A stretch of 64,000 nt of DNA from Streptomyces flavotricini (GTDB taxonomy: Bacteria > Actinomycetota > Actinomycetes > Streptomycetales > Streptomycetaceae). The notes below the pieces were generated by a model. The model saw only the letters and a program-made list of their open reading frames with translations. It ran no database searches and was not told where the DNA came from. Both the position numbers and the translations under genes were made by a program. This document shows, one piece after another, positions 1 through 8,472 of the stretch; positions within the stretch are counted from its first letter, which is position 1; each line of letters starts with the position of its first letter. The DNA is taken from the NCBI RefSeq assembly GCF_020639365.1, contig NZ_JAINUL010000001.1, positions 1,186,558-1,250,557 on the forward strand, read 5' to 3'.

Positions 1-510
1 GACCGCCCGGCAGGCCCGTCCGGCGCCCTGTGCCGCCACGGGTCACGGACCCGTGCCCCGAAGGGCCCCGGGGACGGTGTCGGACACATCACCGACGGCC
101 ACCCGTTCGATGCCCGGCGGCCCGCTCCGGACCCCGGGACCGCCCGCCGCGCCGCCGGTCGGGGCCGCTGCGGGAAGCACTCGGCGCACTCGATATATAT
201 GCAGGTCAGAGGGTGTTTATACGCCGATCGGAGGTCTCCGGGTCGGCTGTTCGAGGGACCGCTGCGGCGCGCCGGAACGGATGTCCGGGGATCAGGATTA
301 CGGGGGCTCCCGGGCGGGGACCAAAGTCATCGAAAAACATGGCCGCGGCGTTGCCAATTTGGGGGTTCATGGGAGCACATTTAGGAGCTACATTGAGCCA
401 CTCGCGTTCACCTGACAGCCCGTTGCCTTTCACCCGTGTTTTGCACGGGGGGTGACGTCAGAGACGCACACTGTGCAACCACCCCACCGCCCAGAAGGAC
501 CGAAGGCTCC
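1..510. other. non-coding left edge / upstream region
   Basis: No convincing gene is visible in this 510-base stretch. It begins with a perfect hairpin (37-55) that could terminate a gene lying left of the window. An A/T-rich patch around 188-225 is the only compositional break and could hold a promoter for the acetyltransferase gene that starts at 511. An 8-bp palindrome TGACGTCA sits at about 452-459. The short reading frames here have poor codon usage and overlap each other in several frames. Confidence 0.5.
37..55. terminator. hairpin, possible terminator of a gene left of the window
   Basis: Arms CACGGGTC and GACCCGTG pair perfectly over 8 bp around a 3-base ACG loop. There is no T tract, which is usual for Streptomyces. 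It is only useful as a terminator if a rightward gene ends before base 1, which cannot be seen. Confidence 0.35.
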
Positions 511-1197
511 GTGCCCGTACCCGTACTCCTCGCCGGCCGCTCCGTGCGGCTCGAGCCCCTCGCCCCCCACCACACCGAGGCCTTGGCCGTGGCCGGGGCC
601 GAGGATCGTACGACTTACGCCTTCACCCCCGTACCCCATGGGGTGCAGGCGTCCCACGAGTACATCGACCGCGCCCTCGCAGATCAGGCGGCGGGTCGAT
701 CGCTCCCCTTCGCGGTGGTCAGAGCCACCGACGGCCGGGTCGTCGGTTCGACCCGGTTCCTGGAACTCGACTACTGGCAGGGACCACTGGTGTGGCCCGC
801 CGTGCCGGGCGTCCCGTTCGGTGATCCGGCGACCGCGATCCCCGATGCCGCCGAGATCGGCAATACCTGGCTGTCCCCGGGCGCCCAGGGGACGGGCATC
901 AACACGGAGGCGAAGCTGCTCATGCTCCGCCATGCCTTCGAGACCTGGGGCGTGCGCCGCATCTCGCTGCGCGCCGACGCCCGCAACGGGCGCTCGCGGG
1001 CCGCCATGGAGCGGCTCGGGTTCACCTGCGAGGGGGTCCGCCGGGCCCATTCGCGGGGTCTCGACGGCGCCGTGCGCAGTACCGCCTTCTACTCGATCCT
1101 CGACGAGGAGTGGCCGGCCGTACGGTCGATCATCGAGCTGAAGCTTTCGGCGGGGGCCCAGCGCAAGCGGCGCCGCAAGACGCTGGTCCCGGCGTAA
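511..1197 (+). CDS. GNAT-family N-acetyltransferase (RimJ/RimL type)
   Basis: Predicted acetyl-CoA-dependent N-acetyltransferase of 228 residues. The order of motifs fits the GNAT fold: an N-terminal strand (VPVLLAGRSVRLEPLAPHH), a mid-protein strand giving NTWLSPGAQGTGINTEAK, which holds the acetyl-CoA binding loop (a variant of Q/RxxGxG/A), and the C-terminal RADARNGRSRAAMERLGF stretch typical of RimJ/RimL-like enzymes. I chose the GTG at 511 because AGAAGGAC lies 10-18 bases upstream; an in-frame start at 436 would add a non-conserved, low-complexity leader. The C-terminus ends in a basic RKRRRK patch. The substrate cannot be read from sequence; the family acetylates ribosomal protein N-termini, amino sugars or small amines. 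Confidence 0.85.
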   Translation: MPVPVLLAGRSVRLEPLAPHHTEALAVAGAEDRTTYAFTPVPHGVQASHEYIDRALADQAAGRSLPFAVVRATDGRVVGSTRFLELDYWQGPLVWPAVPGVPFGDPATAIPDAAEIGNTWLSPGAQGTGINTEAKLLMLRHAFETWGVRRISLRADARNGRSRAAMERLGFTCEGVRRAHSRGLDGAVRSTAFYSILDEEWPAVRSIIELKLSAGAQRKRRRKTLVPA

Positions 1198-1258
1198 CGG
1201 TCCTGCGTTCGGGCCGGCCGTCCGCGGCGGCCCTCCGCCCCGGCCCTTCCCCCCGGCG

Positions 1259-2287
1259 TCAGCCGAGGAAGGCCGGGGCGAGGGCCGACGCCATCAGCGG
1301 CGCGGGAGCGCCGCTGCCGTCGGCCGGCAGGGAGTACAGGTCGGCGCCGAAGTCGCCGGGCAGGGAGTAGACGACCGTCTTGTCGTCCGTCCACACCACC
1401 TGGTCGTCCACGCTGCGCTCCTCGGCGAGCGGGGTCTCCCGCATCGAGGCCAGGTCGAGGACGTACAGCCGCCAGGGGGCGTCCGGTGACAGGCCGGGCA
1501 CCCGCTTCTTGAACACCAGCCGGGTCCCGTCGGGCGACAGCGACGGGCACTCCAGGTTCTCGCGCAGCGTGGTCACGGTGCGTTCGGCGAGGTCGCCGCG
1601 GACCAGGTAGGTCTGGCCGCCGGTGGCGAGCGTCGCGTAGAAGGTCCGCTCGTCGGCGGCGAAGGTCACACCCCAGAAGTTCACGTCGGCGTTGCGGTAC
1701 GCCTTGCCGTCCTTGCGGATCGCGAAGTCTTCCAGCGAGGCGTCGAACGTGCCGGTGCGCAGGTCGAGCAGTGAGGTCCGGGTGGAGAAGTTGGTCCCGG
1801 CGTACGAGTCCCCGCCGACGAAGACCGTCCAGGCGACGAGGTGGCCTCCGGGCGAGACCCGGGCACGGGTGGGGATGCCGGCCAGCGGGTGCGCGGAAAC
1901 CTCCTTGAGGTGCGCGTCGAGGACGACGGCCCGGTAGCTCTCCTGGACCCCTCCCTTGTCGGCCTGGAGGCAGATCCCGGTGCCGGCGGCGGCGTGGAAG
2001 CGCAGGCAGCTCACTCCGGAGGCGGTACGGGGGCCCTGGGGCGCGCCGGCGGGGACGGTGGCGAGCTCGTCGCGGTGCGGGCCCCAGGCCATGTTCCGGA
2101 ACACGATCCGCCGCTCGCCCGCGTCCGGGGCCAGGGTCACCTCGCCCCGGGTGATCTGCGGCCCGCCGGCCTGGGGCTGGTTCTTCTCGTCGGCCCGGGA
2201 GGAGGCGCGGACGACGGCGAGCACCCCCACGGCGGCGAGCAGGAGGACGGCGCAGACGAGGACCAGGATCCGGCGCTGGAGGGTCAT
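1259..2287 (-). CDS. membrane-anchored TolB/WD40-like beta-propeller protein
   Basis: A 342-residue protein with one N-terminal hydrophobic segment (residues 6-25, RILVLVCAVLLLAAVGVLAV) and a long extracytoplasmic region built of repeated blades with the TolB/PD40 pattern, for example CPSLSPDGTRLVFKKR (about residues 247-262) and ARVSPGGHLVAW (about 142-153). Such propellers usually act as binding or scaffold modules; no catalytic residues were seen. It is the last gene of a leftward run after the MFS gene (47 bp gap), so it may be an accessory of that transporter or of the secreted phosphoesterase. Function beyond this is not known. Confidence 0.75.
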   Translation of the reverse strand: MTLQRRILVLVCAVLLLAAVGVLAVVRASSRADEKNQPQAGGPQITRGEVTLAPDAGERRIVFRNMAWGPHRDELATVPAGAPQGPRTASGVSCLRFHAAAGTGICLQADKGGVQESYRAVVLDAHLKEVSAHPLAGIPTRARVSPGGHLVAWTVFVGGDSYAGTNFSTRTSLLDLRTGTFDASLEDFAIRKDGKAYRNADVNFWGVTFAADERTFYATLATGGQTYLVRGDLAERTVTTLRENLECPSLSPDGTRLVFKKRVPGLSPDAPWRLYVLDLASMRETPLAEERSVDDQVVWTDDKTVVYSLPGDFGADLYSLPADGSGAPAPLMASALAPAFLG

Positions 2288-2334
2288 GGGGGCCTTTCGG
2301 GGATGTGGGGGACTTCTCAGGGCGGCCGAGCGGC

Positions 2335-3645
2335 TCAGTCGGCCCGCGTCTCGGCGGCGGACCGGGCGTCCGCCTCGTCGGCGGGCCGCAGCCGGGCGCA
2401 GGCGGCGGCCGCGACGGCCAGCAGCACGGCCGCGACCGCGAGGGCCGGACGGGGGCCCCAGACGGTCCAGGCGGCGCCGAAGCCCAGCGAGGCGGCGAAG
2501 CGGGCGAGGGCCTGGCCGGTCTGGACGAGGGCGAGGCCGCCGCCGCGGTGCTCCTCGGGCACGGCTCCGGCCGCCGCGGCCATCAGCACGCCGTCGGTGG
2601 CCGCGTAGAAGCCGCCGTGGAGGAGGAGCACGGCGTAGGGCAGGGCCGTGCTGTGGCCGTGCCCCGCCCCTCCGGTCAGCAGGAGGCCGTACGCCAGGAG
2701 CAGCGCGAGGTGGCCACCGAGGAAGACGCGCCAGCGGCCGATCCGGTCGGCGAGCCTGCCGAGCGGCAGCGCGAGCAGGAAGAACGCGGCGGCGGTGCCC
2801 AGCGGCAGCAGTGCGAACCAGCGGTCCGCGATCCCGGTGGCGCGCTGGAGCAGCAGGAAGACGAAGGCGTCACTGACGGTGCAGAGCCCGAGCAGCAGGG
2901 CGCAGAGGCTGATCCGGCGCAGGTCGCGGCGGACCAGCAGCCCGAAGGCGGCCCGCAGCGAGACGGGCTCGGCGCCGGGCGACGGCGCGGCGCGCCGGCC
3001 GGGGACGAACAGGACCAGTACGAGCACGCCGAGGGCGGCGACGCAGGCGCTGACCGTGAAGACGGCGTCGTAGCCGTCGGCGGCGCCGCGCAGGATCAGG
3101 AAGGCGAGGATCGGCCCGATCAGGGCGCCGGCGGTGTCCATGGCCCGGTGGACCCCGAAGGCCCGGCCGCGGTCCTCGGGGGCGGCGGCCAGCGAGATCA
3201 GCGCGTCGCGCGGGGCGGTGCGCAGGCCCTTGCCGGTGCGGTCGAGGGCGAGCACCGCGCCGATGGCGGGGAGGGTGTGTGCGAGCAGCAGCAGTGGCTT
3301 GCACAGGGCCGAGAGCCCGTAGCCGAGGCCGGCGAGGGCCTTGTGGCGGCCCAGTCGGTCGCCGAGGTGGCCTCCGGTGAGCCGGACCAGCGCGCTGATG
3401 CCGTTGTAGATCCCGTCGAGGAGCCCGAAGCCGAGCGGGGACAGGCCGAGGCCCGCGACGAGGTAGAGCGGGAGCACGGCCGTGACCATCTCGGAGGAGA
3501 CGTCGGTGATCAGGCTGACCGTGCCGAGGGCGAGGACCGTGGGGGCGAGCGCGGCGCGCCGCCCCGGGCGGGTGCCCGGGGCGACGGCCTGCGGCTCGGG
3601 GGTCACGGCGGGCGCGGGGGTACCGCGGCTGTCCGCAACGTACAT
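2335..3645 (-). CDS. MFS transporter, 12-TM drug-efflux type
   Basis: A 436-residue integral membrane protein with about 12 hydrophobic segments. The loop between TM2 and TM3 carries the MFS signature (GGHLGDRLGRHKAL), and the matching loop in the second half reads GRLADRIGRWRV. The conserved N-terminal TVSLITDVSSEMV stretch places it in a widespread subfamily of uncharacterised exporters often annotated as arabinose-efflux-like. The ATG at 3645 lies 2 bp after the phosphoesterase stop, so the two are almost certainly co-transcribed and probably translationally coupled. Longer in-frame starts would run through the phosphoesterase gene and are rejected. Substrate unknown. Confidence 0.85.
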   Translation of the reverse strand: MYVADSRGTPAPAVTPEPQAVAPGTRPGRRAALAPTVLALGTVSLITDVSSEMVTAVLPLYLVAGLGLSPLGFGLLDGIYNGISALVRLTGGHLGDRLGRHKALAGLGYGLSALCKPLLLLAHTLPAIGAVLALDRTGKGLRTAPRDALISLAAAPEDRGRAFGVHRAMDTAGALIGPILAFLILRGAADGYDAVFTVSACVAALGVLVLVLFVPGRRAAPSPGAEPVSLRAAFGLLVRRDLRRISLCALLLGLCTVSDAFVFLLLQRATGIADRWFALLPLGTAAAFFLLALPLGRLADRIGRWRVFLGGHLALLLAYGLLLTGGAGHGHSTALPYAVLLLHGGFYAATDGVLMAAAAGAVPEEHRGGGLALVQTGQALARFAASLGFGAAWTVWGPRPALAVAAVLLAVAAAACARLRPADEADARSAAETRAD

Positions 3646-3647
3646 GG

Positions 3648-4538
3648 TCAGGAAGCCCAGATCCCCGTGACGTCCTTGGCGGTGGCCGCGTTCCCGGCGT
3701 GGGCGGTCAGGCCGGCCAGGCCCTCCAGGGTGCGCAGCACGTCGTAGTGGTTGTACGTGGTGGACGAGGTGCTGCCGGGGGTGACGGGCTGGCCGTAGAG
3801 CACGGTCGGGATCTTGTTGCCCGCGAGCCGGTTGTCCTCGTCGAAGGTGACGACGAGCAGGCTGTTGTGGGTCTTGGCCCAGTCCGCGTAGGCCTTGAGG
3901 TTGTTCTTGAGCCAGGTGTCGCCGGTGCCGACGGAGCAGTCGTGCATGTCGTTGCACAGGTTCGGGACGACGAAGGACACCTTGGGCAGGGTGGTGTAGT
4001 CCGTCGGGAACTGGGTCATGGTCTTCGCGGTGCTGGTGGGCACGTTGGAGAAGGCGAACCAGGGGTTGTGCTTGCGGGCGTAGTCGCCGCTGCTGCACGT
4101 GGTGGAGCCCTGGCTGGGGAGGGTCTCGTTGTAGCTGGCCCAGCTCTTGCCCGCGGCGATGAGCTCGGATGCCAGGTTGGGCGCGGAGCTGAAGCCGGGG
4201 GTGTAGCAGCTGTCGCCGGTGACGCCCTGGTTGGAGCCCGAGAACAGCTGGAGGTAGTTGGGCTGGCTGGGGTGCGTGATGCCGAACGACTGCGTGAGGT
4301 TGGCGCCCCCGCTCTTGAGGGAGTTGATGTACGGGGCGCTGGAGCTCCCGATGACCTGGTTGTAGGCGTGGTTCTCGAAGACCACGACGACGACGTGGTC
4401 GGGGGCCGGCAGGCCGGCCGCGTGCGCGGGCTGGGCGGCGCCGAGGCCGGCCCACAGGGCCGTGCCGGCGGCGGTGAGGCCGAAGGCGGTGGCGAGGGCG
4501 GTCTTTCGGGCGGACCGTGACGAGGGCATGCCAAACAC
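3648..4538 (-). CDS. secreted phosphoesterase (acid phosphatase / phospholipase C superfamily)
   Basis: A 296-residue exported hydrolase. A signal peptide (RSARKTALATAFGLTAAG... with an AHAA cleavage region) precedes the mature domain, which starts PDHVVVVVFENHAYNQVIG, the metal-ligand motif of the AcpA/phospholipase C-type phosphoesterase family. Further family signatures are THPSQPNYL, the NMHDCS-type region and LLVVTFDEDN, whose acidic residues bind metal. The GTG at 4536-4538 is preferred because GGAGG lies 8 bases upstream; the internal ATG at 4529 would be 17 bases away. It probably releases phosphate or acts on phosphodiesters outside the cell, and heads an operon with the MFS and TolB-like genes. 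Confidence 0.85.
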   Translation of the reverse strand: MFGMPSSRSARKTALATAFGLTAAGTALWAGLGAAQPAHAAGLPAPDHVVVVVFENHAYNQVIGSSSAPYINSLKSGGANLTQSFGITHPSQPNYLQLFSGSNQGVTGDSCYTPGFSSAPNLASELIAAGKSWASYNETLPSQGSTTCSSGDYARKHNPWFAFSNVPTSTAKTMTQFPTDYTTLPKVSFVVPNLCNDMHDCSVGTGDTWLKNNLKAYADWAKTHNSLLVVTFDEDNRLAGNKIPTVLYGQPVTPGSTSSTTYNHYDVLRTLEGLAGLTAHAGNAATAKDVTGIWAS

Positions 4539-4809
4539 GGAAAATACCTCCGGGCAGGGGGGTCTGGTGGCGGCGCGCACGCACCATACCCAGGGGCATG
4601 TGCATGGGCCAGGGACAGTCGGCTAACAGACCGGGAACTCCGGTGGCCCTGTCGGTGTTCGGCAACGCCCTGACCTACGGAAGCCCAAGACCTGGAAAAA
4701 AGGGGAACCGGGCAGCACGTAGGCTCATCCTTCGAACAGAAGAGACCACCCCCAGGCGGGGAAAAGACCATCCCCCCACGGGGCAGCACCAGCCGGAGAG
4801 CAACCGCAC

Positions 4810-6051
4810 ATGTCGTACTCACCCGACGGACAGCACCAGCCGTACCGATCGGAAGGGCAGTACCAGCAGCAGCCCTACGGCGCTTCGTACACGCAGCAGT
4901 ACGAACCCCAGTACCAGCCCGAGCCCCCGTACGGGCCGCCGCAGCCGCCGTACGGCGAGCCGGAGGAGCCCCAGTACGAGCGTCAGCGGCCGCGCCGGGG
5001 CAGGCGCTGGCTGATCGCGGGTGTCTCCGTCCTGGCCCTCGCGGGCATCGCGGCCGGGGTGATGTACCACTTCGAGATACCCCCGTTCACCGACAAGGGC
5101 AAGGACGTCTCCTTCGGCCAGCCCGCGGCGGGCGGCGGCCAGGCGGGCGCCGACGGCGCCGCGAAGCAGGCGGCCAACTCCAAGGCGCTGATGCCCACCG
5201 GCCCGAAGGCCGAGTTCAAGAACTCGATGACCCTGGCCGACGGCACGCACGTGGCCGTCACCACACTGGACGGCAAGAAGTCCGGCTTCAAGGGCAAGGT
5301 GTGGGTCTGGGCTCCCAAGGAGTACAACGACCCGAAGTTCGCCAAGAGCGGCTTCCCGGTCATGATCGCCCTGCCCGGCGGCGCGGGCTACCCGAACAAC
5401 TACTGGATGGGCACCGACCTGGGGCTCCAGACCAGCATCAGCAAGTGGTACGCCGAGGGCAAGAGCAAGCCGTTCATCCTCGCCATGCCGGTGCTGAACC
5501 CGGGCCCGGACGACAAGGGCATCTACTGGGACGGCTCCGACATCCCCGACCAGCCCAAGATGGGGACCTGGCTGACCGAGGACGTCCCGGACCTGGTGAA
5601 GGCGAACTTCCGCACCGTCAAGTCCCGTGACGGCTGGGCCTACATGGGCTCCTCCACCGGCGGCTTCGCGAGCCTGAAGGCCGTGCTCAAGTACCCGGAC
5701 AAGTTCAAGGCCGCGATCTGCTCCGGCCCGGACATCGTGCCCGACTCCTCGCTGTGGAAGGGCCACGACAAGGAGAAGGCCGAGAACAACCCGGAGCTCC
5801 TGGCGAAGGCCATGCTCGACAAGAAGGGCTCCCCGGACGTCTACCTCGCCTTCCAGGTCGGCGACAACGAGAACAACAAGAAGACGCTGCCCGACGTGCA
5901 GAAGTTCGTCGCGACGTACGGCAAGGGACCGATCCACACCAGCCTGAGGGTCATCCCCGGCGGCCAGCACAACGCCAAGACCTACGTGCCGAACATGGGC
6001 GAGGGCCCGATCCAGTTCATCAGCAAGGTCATGGAAGGACCGGTGGAGTAA
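4810..6051 (+). CDS. membrane-anchored esterase (esterase D / antigen-85-like alpha/beta hydrolase)
   Basis: A 413-residue protein in three parts: a cytoplasmic Pro/Tyr/Gln-rich tail (residues 1-60, repeated PYG and QY motifs), one transmembrane helix after a basic RRGRR stop-transfer patch (about 66-87), and an extracellular alpha/beta-hydrolase domain. The nucleophile is in YMGSSTGGFAS (GxSxG, about residue 281). Asp in FQVGDNENN and His in PGGQHNAKTY complete a likely triad. The fold resembles esterase D and the mycolyltransferase/antigen 85 group; Streptomyces lack mycolic acids, so a general cell-surface esterase is the safer reading. Its last 23 bases overlap the convergent carboxylesterase gene. 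Confidence 0.8.
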   Translation: MSYSPDGQHQPYRSEGQYQQQPYGASYTQQYEPQYQPEPPYGPPQPPYGEPEEPQYERQRPRRGRRWLIAGVSVLALAGIAAGVMYHFEIPPFTDKGKDVSFGQPAAGGGQAGADGAAKQAANSKALMPTGPKAEFKNSMTLADGTHVAVTTLDGKKSGFKGKVWVWAPKEYNDPKFAKSGFPVMIALPGGAGYPNNYWMGTDLGLQTSISKWYAEGKSKPFILAMPVLNPGPDDKGIYWDGSDIPDQPKMGTWLTEDVPDLVKANFRTVKSRDGWAYMGSSTGGFASLKAVLKYPDKFKAAICSGPDIVPDSSLWKGHDKEKAENNPELLAKAMLDKKGSPDVYLAFQVGDNENNKKTLPDVQKFVATYGKGPIHTSLRVIPGGQHNAKTYVPNMGEGPIQFISKVMEGPVE

Positions 6052-7483
6052 CCTCCGCCGCCACGGATTCCTCGCGCCCCGGCCCGCCGAACACCATCGG
6101 CGGGCCGTTGCCGTCCCAGGGCGCCCAGCCCGGGTCCCCCGTCACGGCGAAGCACACCCAGGACGCGTGCATCCGGTCGGCCAGTTCCTGCGGGGCGTCC
6201 CGCCCGGCCAGCCAGGAGGACTCCGGCACGTCGAGGGTGTCGAACACGAAGCCGAGCTCCAGCGCGTGGCAGGCGCCGAGGCCGGGAACGCCCGAGGGCC
6301 AGCCGAACTCGTAGAGGAAGCTGGAGGCCGAGCGCCGCGCCCCCGCGAGGCGGCGCAGCGGATCGCGCAGCAGCCGGTCGGTGAGCAGCTGGCCCGCGAG
6401 CTCGGCCGGGCCCGCCCCGGGCCGTGCGGCGCGCAGCGCCCGTACGGCGGCCCGGTCCTTGCCGCTGCGCGCGCGGGCCAGGGCCAGGGTGAGCGGACCG
6501 AGCCGGTCCATGACCGGCAGCGCGCCGATGGGGGCGAGCCAGAGCCGGTACTCCTCGGTGGTCCAGCCCAGCAGCAGCGGTACGTCCGTCCCCGCGGCGG
6601 CCTCCAGCGGGTCCCCGGGGAGCGTGTCCGGGTCGGCGACGAGGCCGAAGGCGGGGCCCCCGGTGAGCGGACTGGAGCGGCGCAGCACGGCCGCCTGGGC
6701 GGCGAGCAGGTCGGGCAGGGCGGTGGCGCCGAAGGCCTCGGCGGTCGCGGGGACCTTCAGCAGGGAGGCCATCCGCCGGACCATGGCGCGCACCTTCTCG
6801 CGCGGCAGTACCTCGGGAGCGCCGCTCTGCAGCGCGGCCTGCGCGAAGAGCCCGGCGGCGCGGGGGGCACCGAGCAGGGCACCGACGCTGATGGCTCCGG
6901 CGGACTCGCCGAAGACGGTGACGCGGGCGGGGTCCCCGCCGAAGGCCGCGATGTTCTCCCGGACCCAGTTCAGGGCGGCGATCTGGTCGAGCAGCCCGCG
7001 GTTGGCGGGGGCGTCGGGGAAGAGTCCGTACCCGAGGACGCCGAGGCGGTAGTTGAGGGAGACGAGCACCACCCCGTCGCGGGCGAAGGCGGAGCCGTCG
7101 TAGACGGGGACGGCCGAGGAGCCGCGGGTGAGCGCCCCGCCGTGCAGCCACACCATGACGGGCAGCCGGGCACCGGGGACCGGGTCCGGGGTCCACACGT
7201 TGAGGTTCAGGCAGTCGTCCCCGGGGACGTCCGGGTCGGGCAGCAGGGCGGCGAACTTCGGCGGGTAGGGCACCTTGGGCGCGGTGGGCCCGAAGGCGCC
7301 GGCGTCGCGTACGCCCTCCCAGGCGGCCGGCGGCGCGGGCGCGGCGAAGCGGAGGGCGCCGACGGGCGGGGCGGCGTACGGGATGCCCCGGAAGGAGGCG
7401 ATCCCGGCCGGGCCGGTCCGGCCCTCGACGACGCCGTACCCCGTCCTGACCCGGGGCCGGCCGCTGCCGCCCGCTGTGCTCAT
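6029..7483 (-). CDS. type-B carboxylesterase
   Basis: A 484-residue serine esterase of the carboxylesterase/lipase family. Visible motifs are FRGIPYAAPPVG near residue 31, EDCLNLN-like DDCLNLNVWTP at 89-99, the oxyanion-hole HGG at 114-116, and the nucleophilic elbow FGESAGAISV with Ser194. The catalytic His is likely in GACHALELGFVF in the C-terminal third. No signal peptide is evident, so it is probably cytoplasmic. The ATG at 7483 has GGAGGAAACG directly in front; longer starts would read into the 8-bp repeat array upstream. It hydrolyses carboxylic esters; natural substrate unknown. Confidence 0.9.
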   Translation of the reverse strand: MSTAGGSGRPRVRTGYGVVEGRTGPAGIASFRGIPYAAPPVGALRFAAPAPPAAWEGVRDAGAFGPTAPKVPYPPKFAALLPDPDVPGDDCLNLNVWTPDPVPGARLPVMVWLHGGALTRGSSAVPVYDGSAFARDGVVLVSLNYRLGVLGYGLFPDAPANRGLLDQIAALNWVRENIAAFGGDPARVTVFGESAGAISVGALLGAPRAAGLFAQAALQSGAPEVLPREKVRAMVRRMASLLKVPATAEAFGATALPDLLAAQAAVLRRSSPLTGGPAFGLVADPDTLPGDPLEAAAGTDVPLLLGWTTEEYRLWLAPIGALPVMDRLGPLTLALARARSGKDRAAVRALRAARPGAGPAELAGQLLTDRLLRDPLRRLAGARRSASSFLYEFGWPSGVPGLGACHALELGFVFDTLDVPESSWLAGRDAPQELADRMHASWVCFAVTGDPGWAPWDGNGPPMVFGGPGREESVAAEVTPPVLP

Positions 7484-7505
7484 CGTTTCCTCCGTCGGCC
7501 CGGTG

Positions 7506-7553
7506 CACCACTGCACCCCTGTGTCACGGCACCTCTGCATCACTGCATCACTG
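7506..7553 (-). repeat. 8-bp tandem repeat array upstream of the carboxylesterase gene
   Basis: Six consecutive 8-base units on the + strand: caccactg, cacccctg, tgtcacgg, cacctctg, catcactg, catcactg. The last two are identical and the others are degenerate copies of caYcaCTG. The array ends 22 bases before the carboxylesterase start codon, in the place expected for its promoter or mRNA leader. Possible roles are a regulator-binding array or a slippage-prone spacer; neither can be shown from sequence. Confidence 0.6.
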
Positions 7554-7646
7554 AATCCGGTGTTCCGCCTCCCGGGCACGGTCGCACAGGCCTGCGAGGG
7601 GTGACAAGGCGTGACCCGGCCCGGGGCGGGCCGGGTTGGACCGGCC

Positions 7647-8033
7647 ATGCGATTCATGCGTATCCACCCCGGCGTCCGCGGCTCCGCCCGGCCGGCCGGC
7701 CCGGTCCTCCCGTTCGCGCCCGCGCTCCTGCCCCTGCCCCTGCTCCTGCTCGTGGCCGCGGCACCGGCGCAGGCCGCCGCGGGGGCCGACTTCCAGTACG
7801 TCGGCCAGGACGACAGGGTCCACGGGCTGACCGCCCCGCAGGGCTGTGTGGCGGCTGAGGGCGGCGGCTCGCGGGCCGCCACCAACTCCACCCGCGGGAC
7901 CGCGACCTTCTACCGGGAGCCCGGCTGTGCGGGCCGTCCGGCGGCGGTGCTGGAGCCGGGTGCCGCGGGCCAGATCAAGCCGTACTTCGCCTCCGTGCGA
8001 TTTTCCTTCATCACCAAGGCCCAGCGGCCGTGA
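7647..8033 (+). CDS. small secreted protein of unknown function
   Basis: About 128 residues if translation starts at the ATG at 7647 (an in-frame upstream start at 7611 would add 12 residues). A long hydrophobic signal sequence (LPFAPALLPLPLLLLVAAA then AQAAAG) is followed by a mature region of roughly 85 residues with two cysteines (PQGCVAAEG and REPGCAGRP) that could form a disulfide. The pattern of short strands (ATFYREPGC, VRFSFIT) suggests a small beta-sandwich, but I do not recognise a family. It lies 81 bp upstream of a chaplin gene on the same strand, so both may belong to aerial-growth surface chemistry; that link is only positional. Confidence 0.55.
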   Translation: MRFMRIHPGVRGSARPAGPVLPFAPALLPLPLLLLVAAAPAQAAAGADFQYVGQDDRVHGLTAPQGCVAAEGGGSRAATNSTRGTATFYREPGCAGRPAAVLEPGAAGQIKPYFASVRFSFITKAQRP

Positions 8034-8114
8034 CCGCCGGGCTCCCGCCGCGTTGTACGCCATGTCAAACGCCACAGACCCCTGTGGCACCACACATCTC
8101 ACGAGGAGATCTTG

Positions 8115-8393
8115 ATGTCGCGTATCGCGAAGGCAGTCGCCGTCACCGCTGTTGCCGGTAGTGCCCTGGCCGCCGGTGCCGGTCTGGCCGTCGCCGATGC
8201 CGGAGCGCACGGTGCGGCGGTCGGCTCCCCCGGTGTCCTCTCGGGCAACCTGGTCCAGGTTCCGGTGCACGTCCCGGTCAACGTCTGCGGCAACACCGTG
8301 AACGTGATCGCCCTGCTGAACCCGGCGTTCGGCAACACCTGCGTCAACGCGTCGGGCGGCGGCGAGCACCACACCGAGGGCTACGGCGGCTGA
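8115..8393 (+). CDS. short chaplin (hydrophobic aerial-hypha coat protein)
   Basis: A 92-residue secreted protein: Sec signal peptide (SRIAKAVAVTAVAGSALA... A-D-A cleavage region), then a single chaplin domain (about residues 43-77) with GSPGVLSGNLVQVPVHVPVN, CGNTVNVI, LLNPAFGNTCVN. The two cysteines (NVCGN and NTCVN) match the disulfide of the ChpF/G/H-type short chaplins, whereas ChpE lacks them. There is no sorting signal, so it would be released and assemble into amyloid-like fibrils that lower surface tension. The C-terminal tail (GGGEHHTEGYGG) is an unusual His/Gly-rich extension. The ATG at 8115 has a GAGGAG site 6 bases upstream. Which paralogue (chpD-H) cannot be decided here. Confidence 0.92.
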   Translation: MSRIAKAVAVTAVAGSALAAGAGLAVADAGAHGAAVGSPGVLSGNLVQVPVHVPVNVCGNTVNVIALLNPAFGNTCVNASGGGEHHTEGYGG

Positions 8394-8412
8394 CGGCCGG
8401 ATCGAGGACCCG

Positions 8413-8438
8413 GGGCCCCCGCCGTACGGCGGGGGCCC
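8413..8438 (+). terminator. terminator of the chaplin gene
   Basis: A perfect 13+13 base inverted repeat starting 19 bases after the chaplin stop codon and followed by TT. The arms meet directly, so the real loop would be the central TA-containing bases. It can serve the chaplin on the + strand and possibly the convergent tyrosinase operon. Confidence 0.75.
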
Positions 8439-8472
8439 TTCTCGTACCCGGCCGCCGTACCCGGCCCACGGA

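Noticed and set aside
4810..6051. Mycolyltransferase (antigen 85) identity
   Set aside because: The GxSxG domain is similar, but Streptomyces lack mycolic acids and the protein has a Pro-rich cytoplasmic tail and TM anchor; a general esterase is safer.
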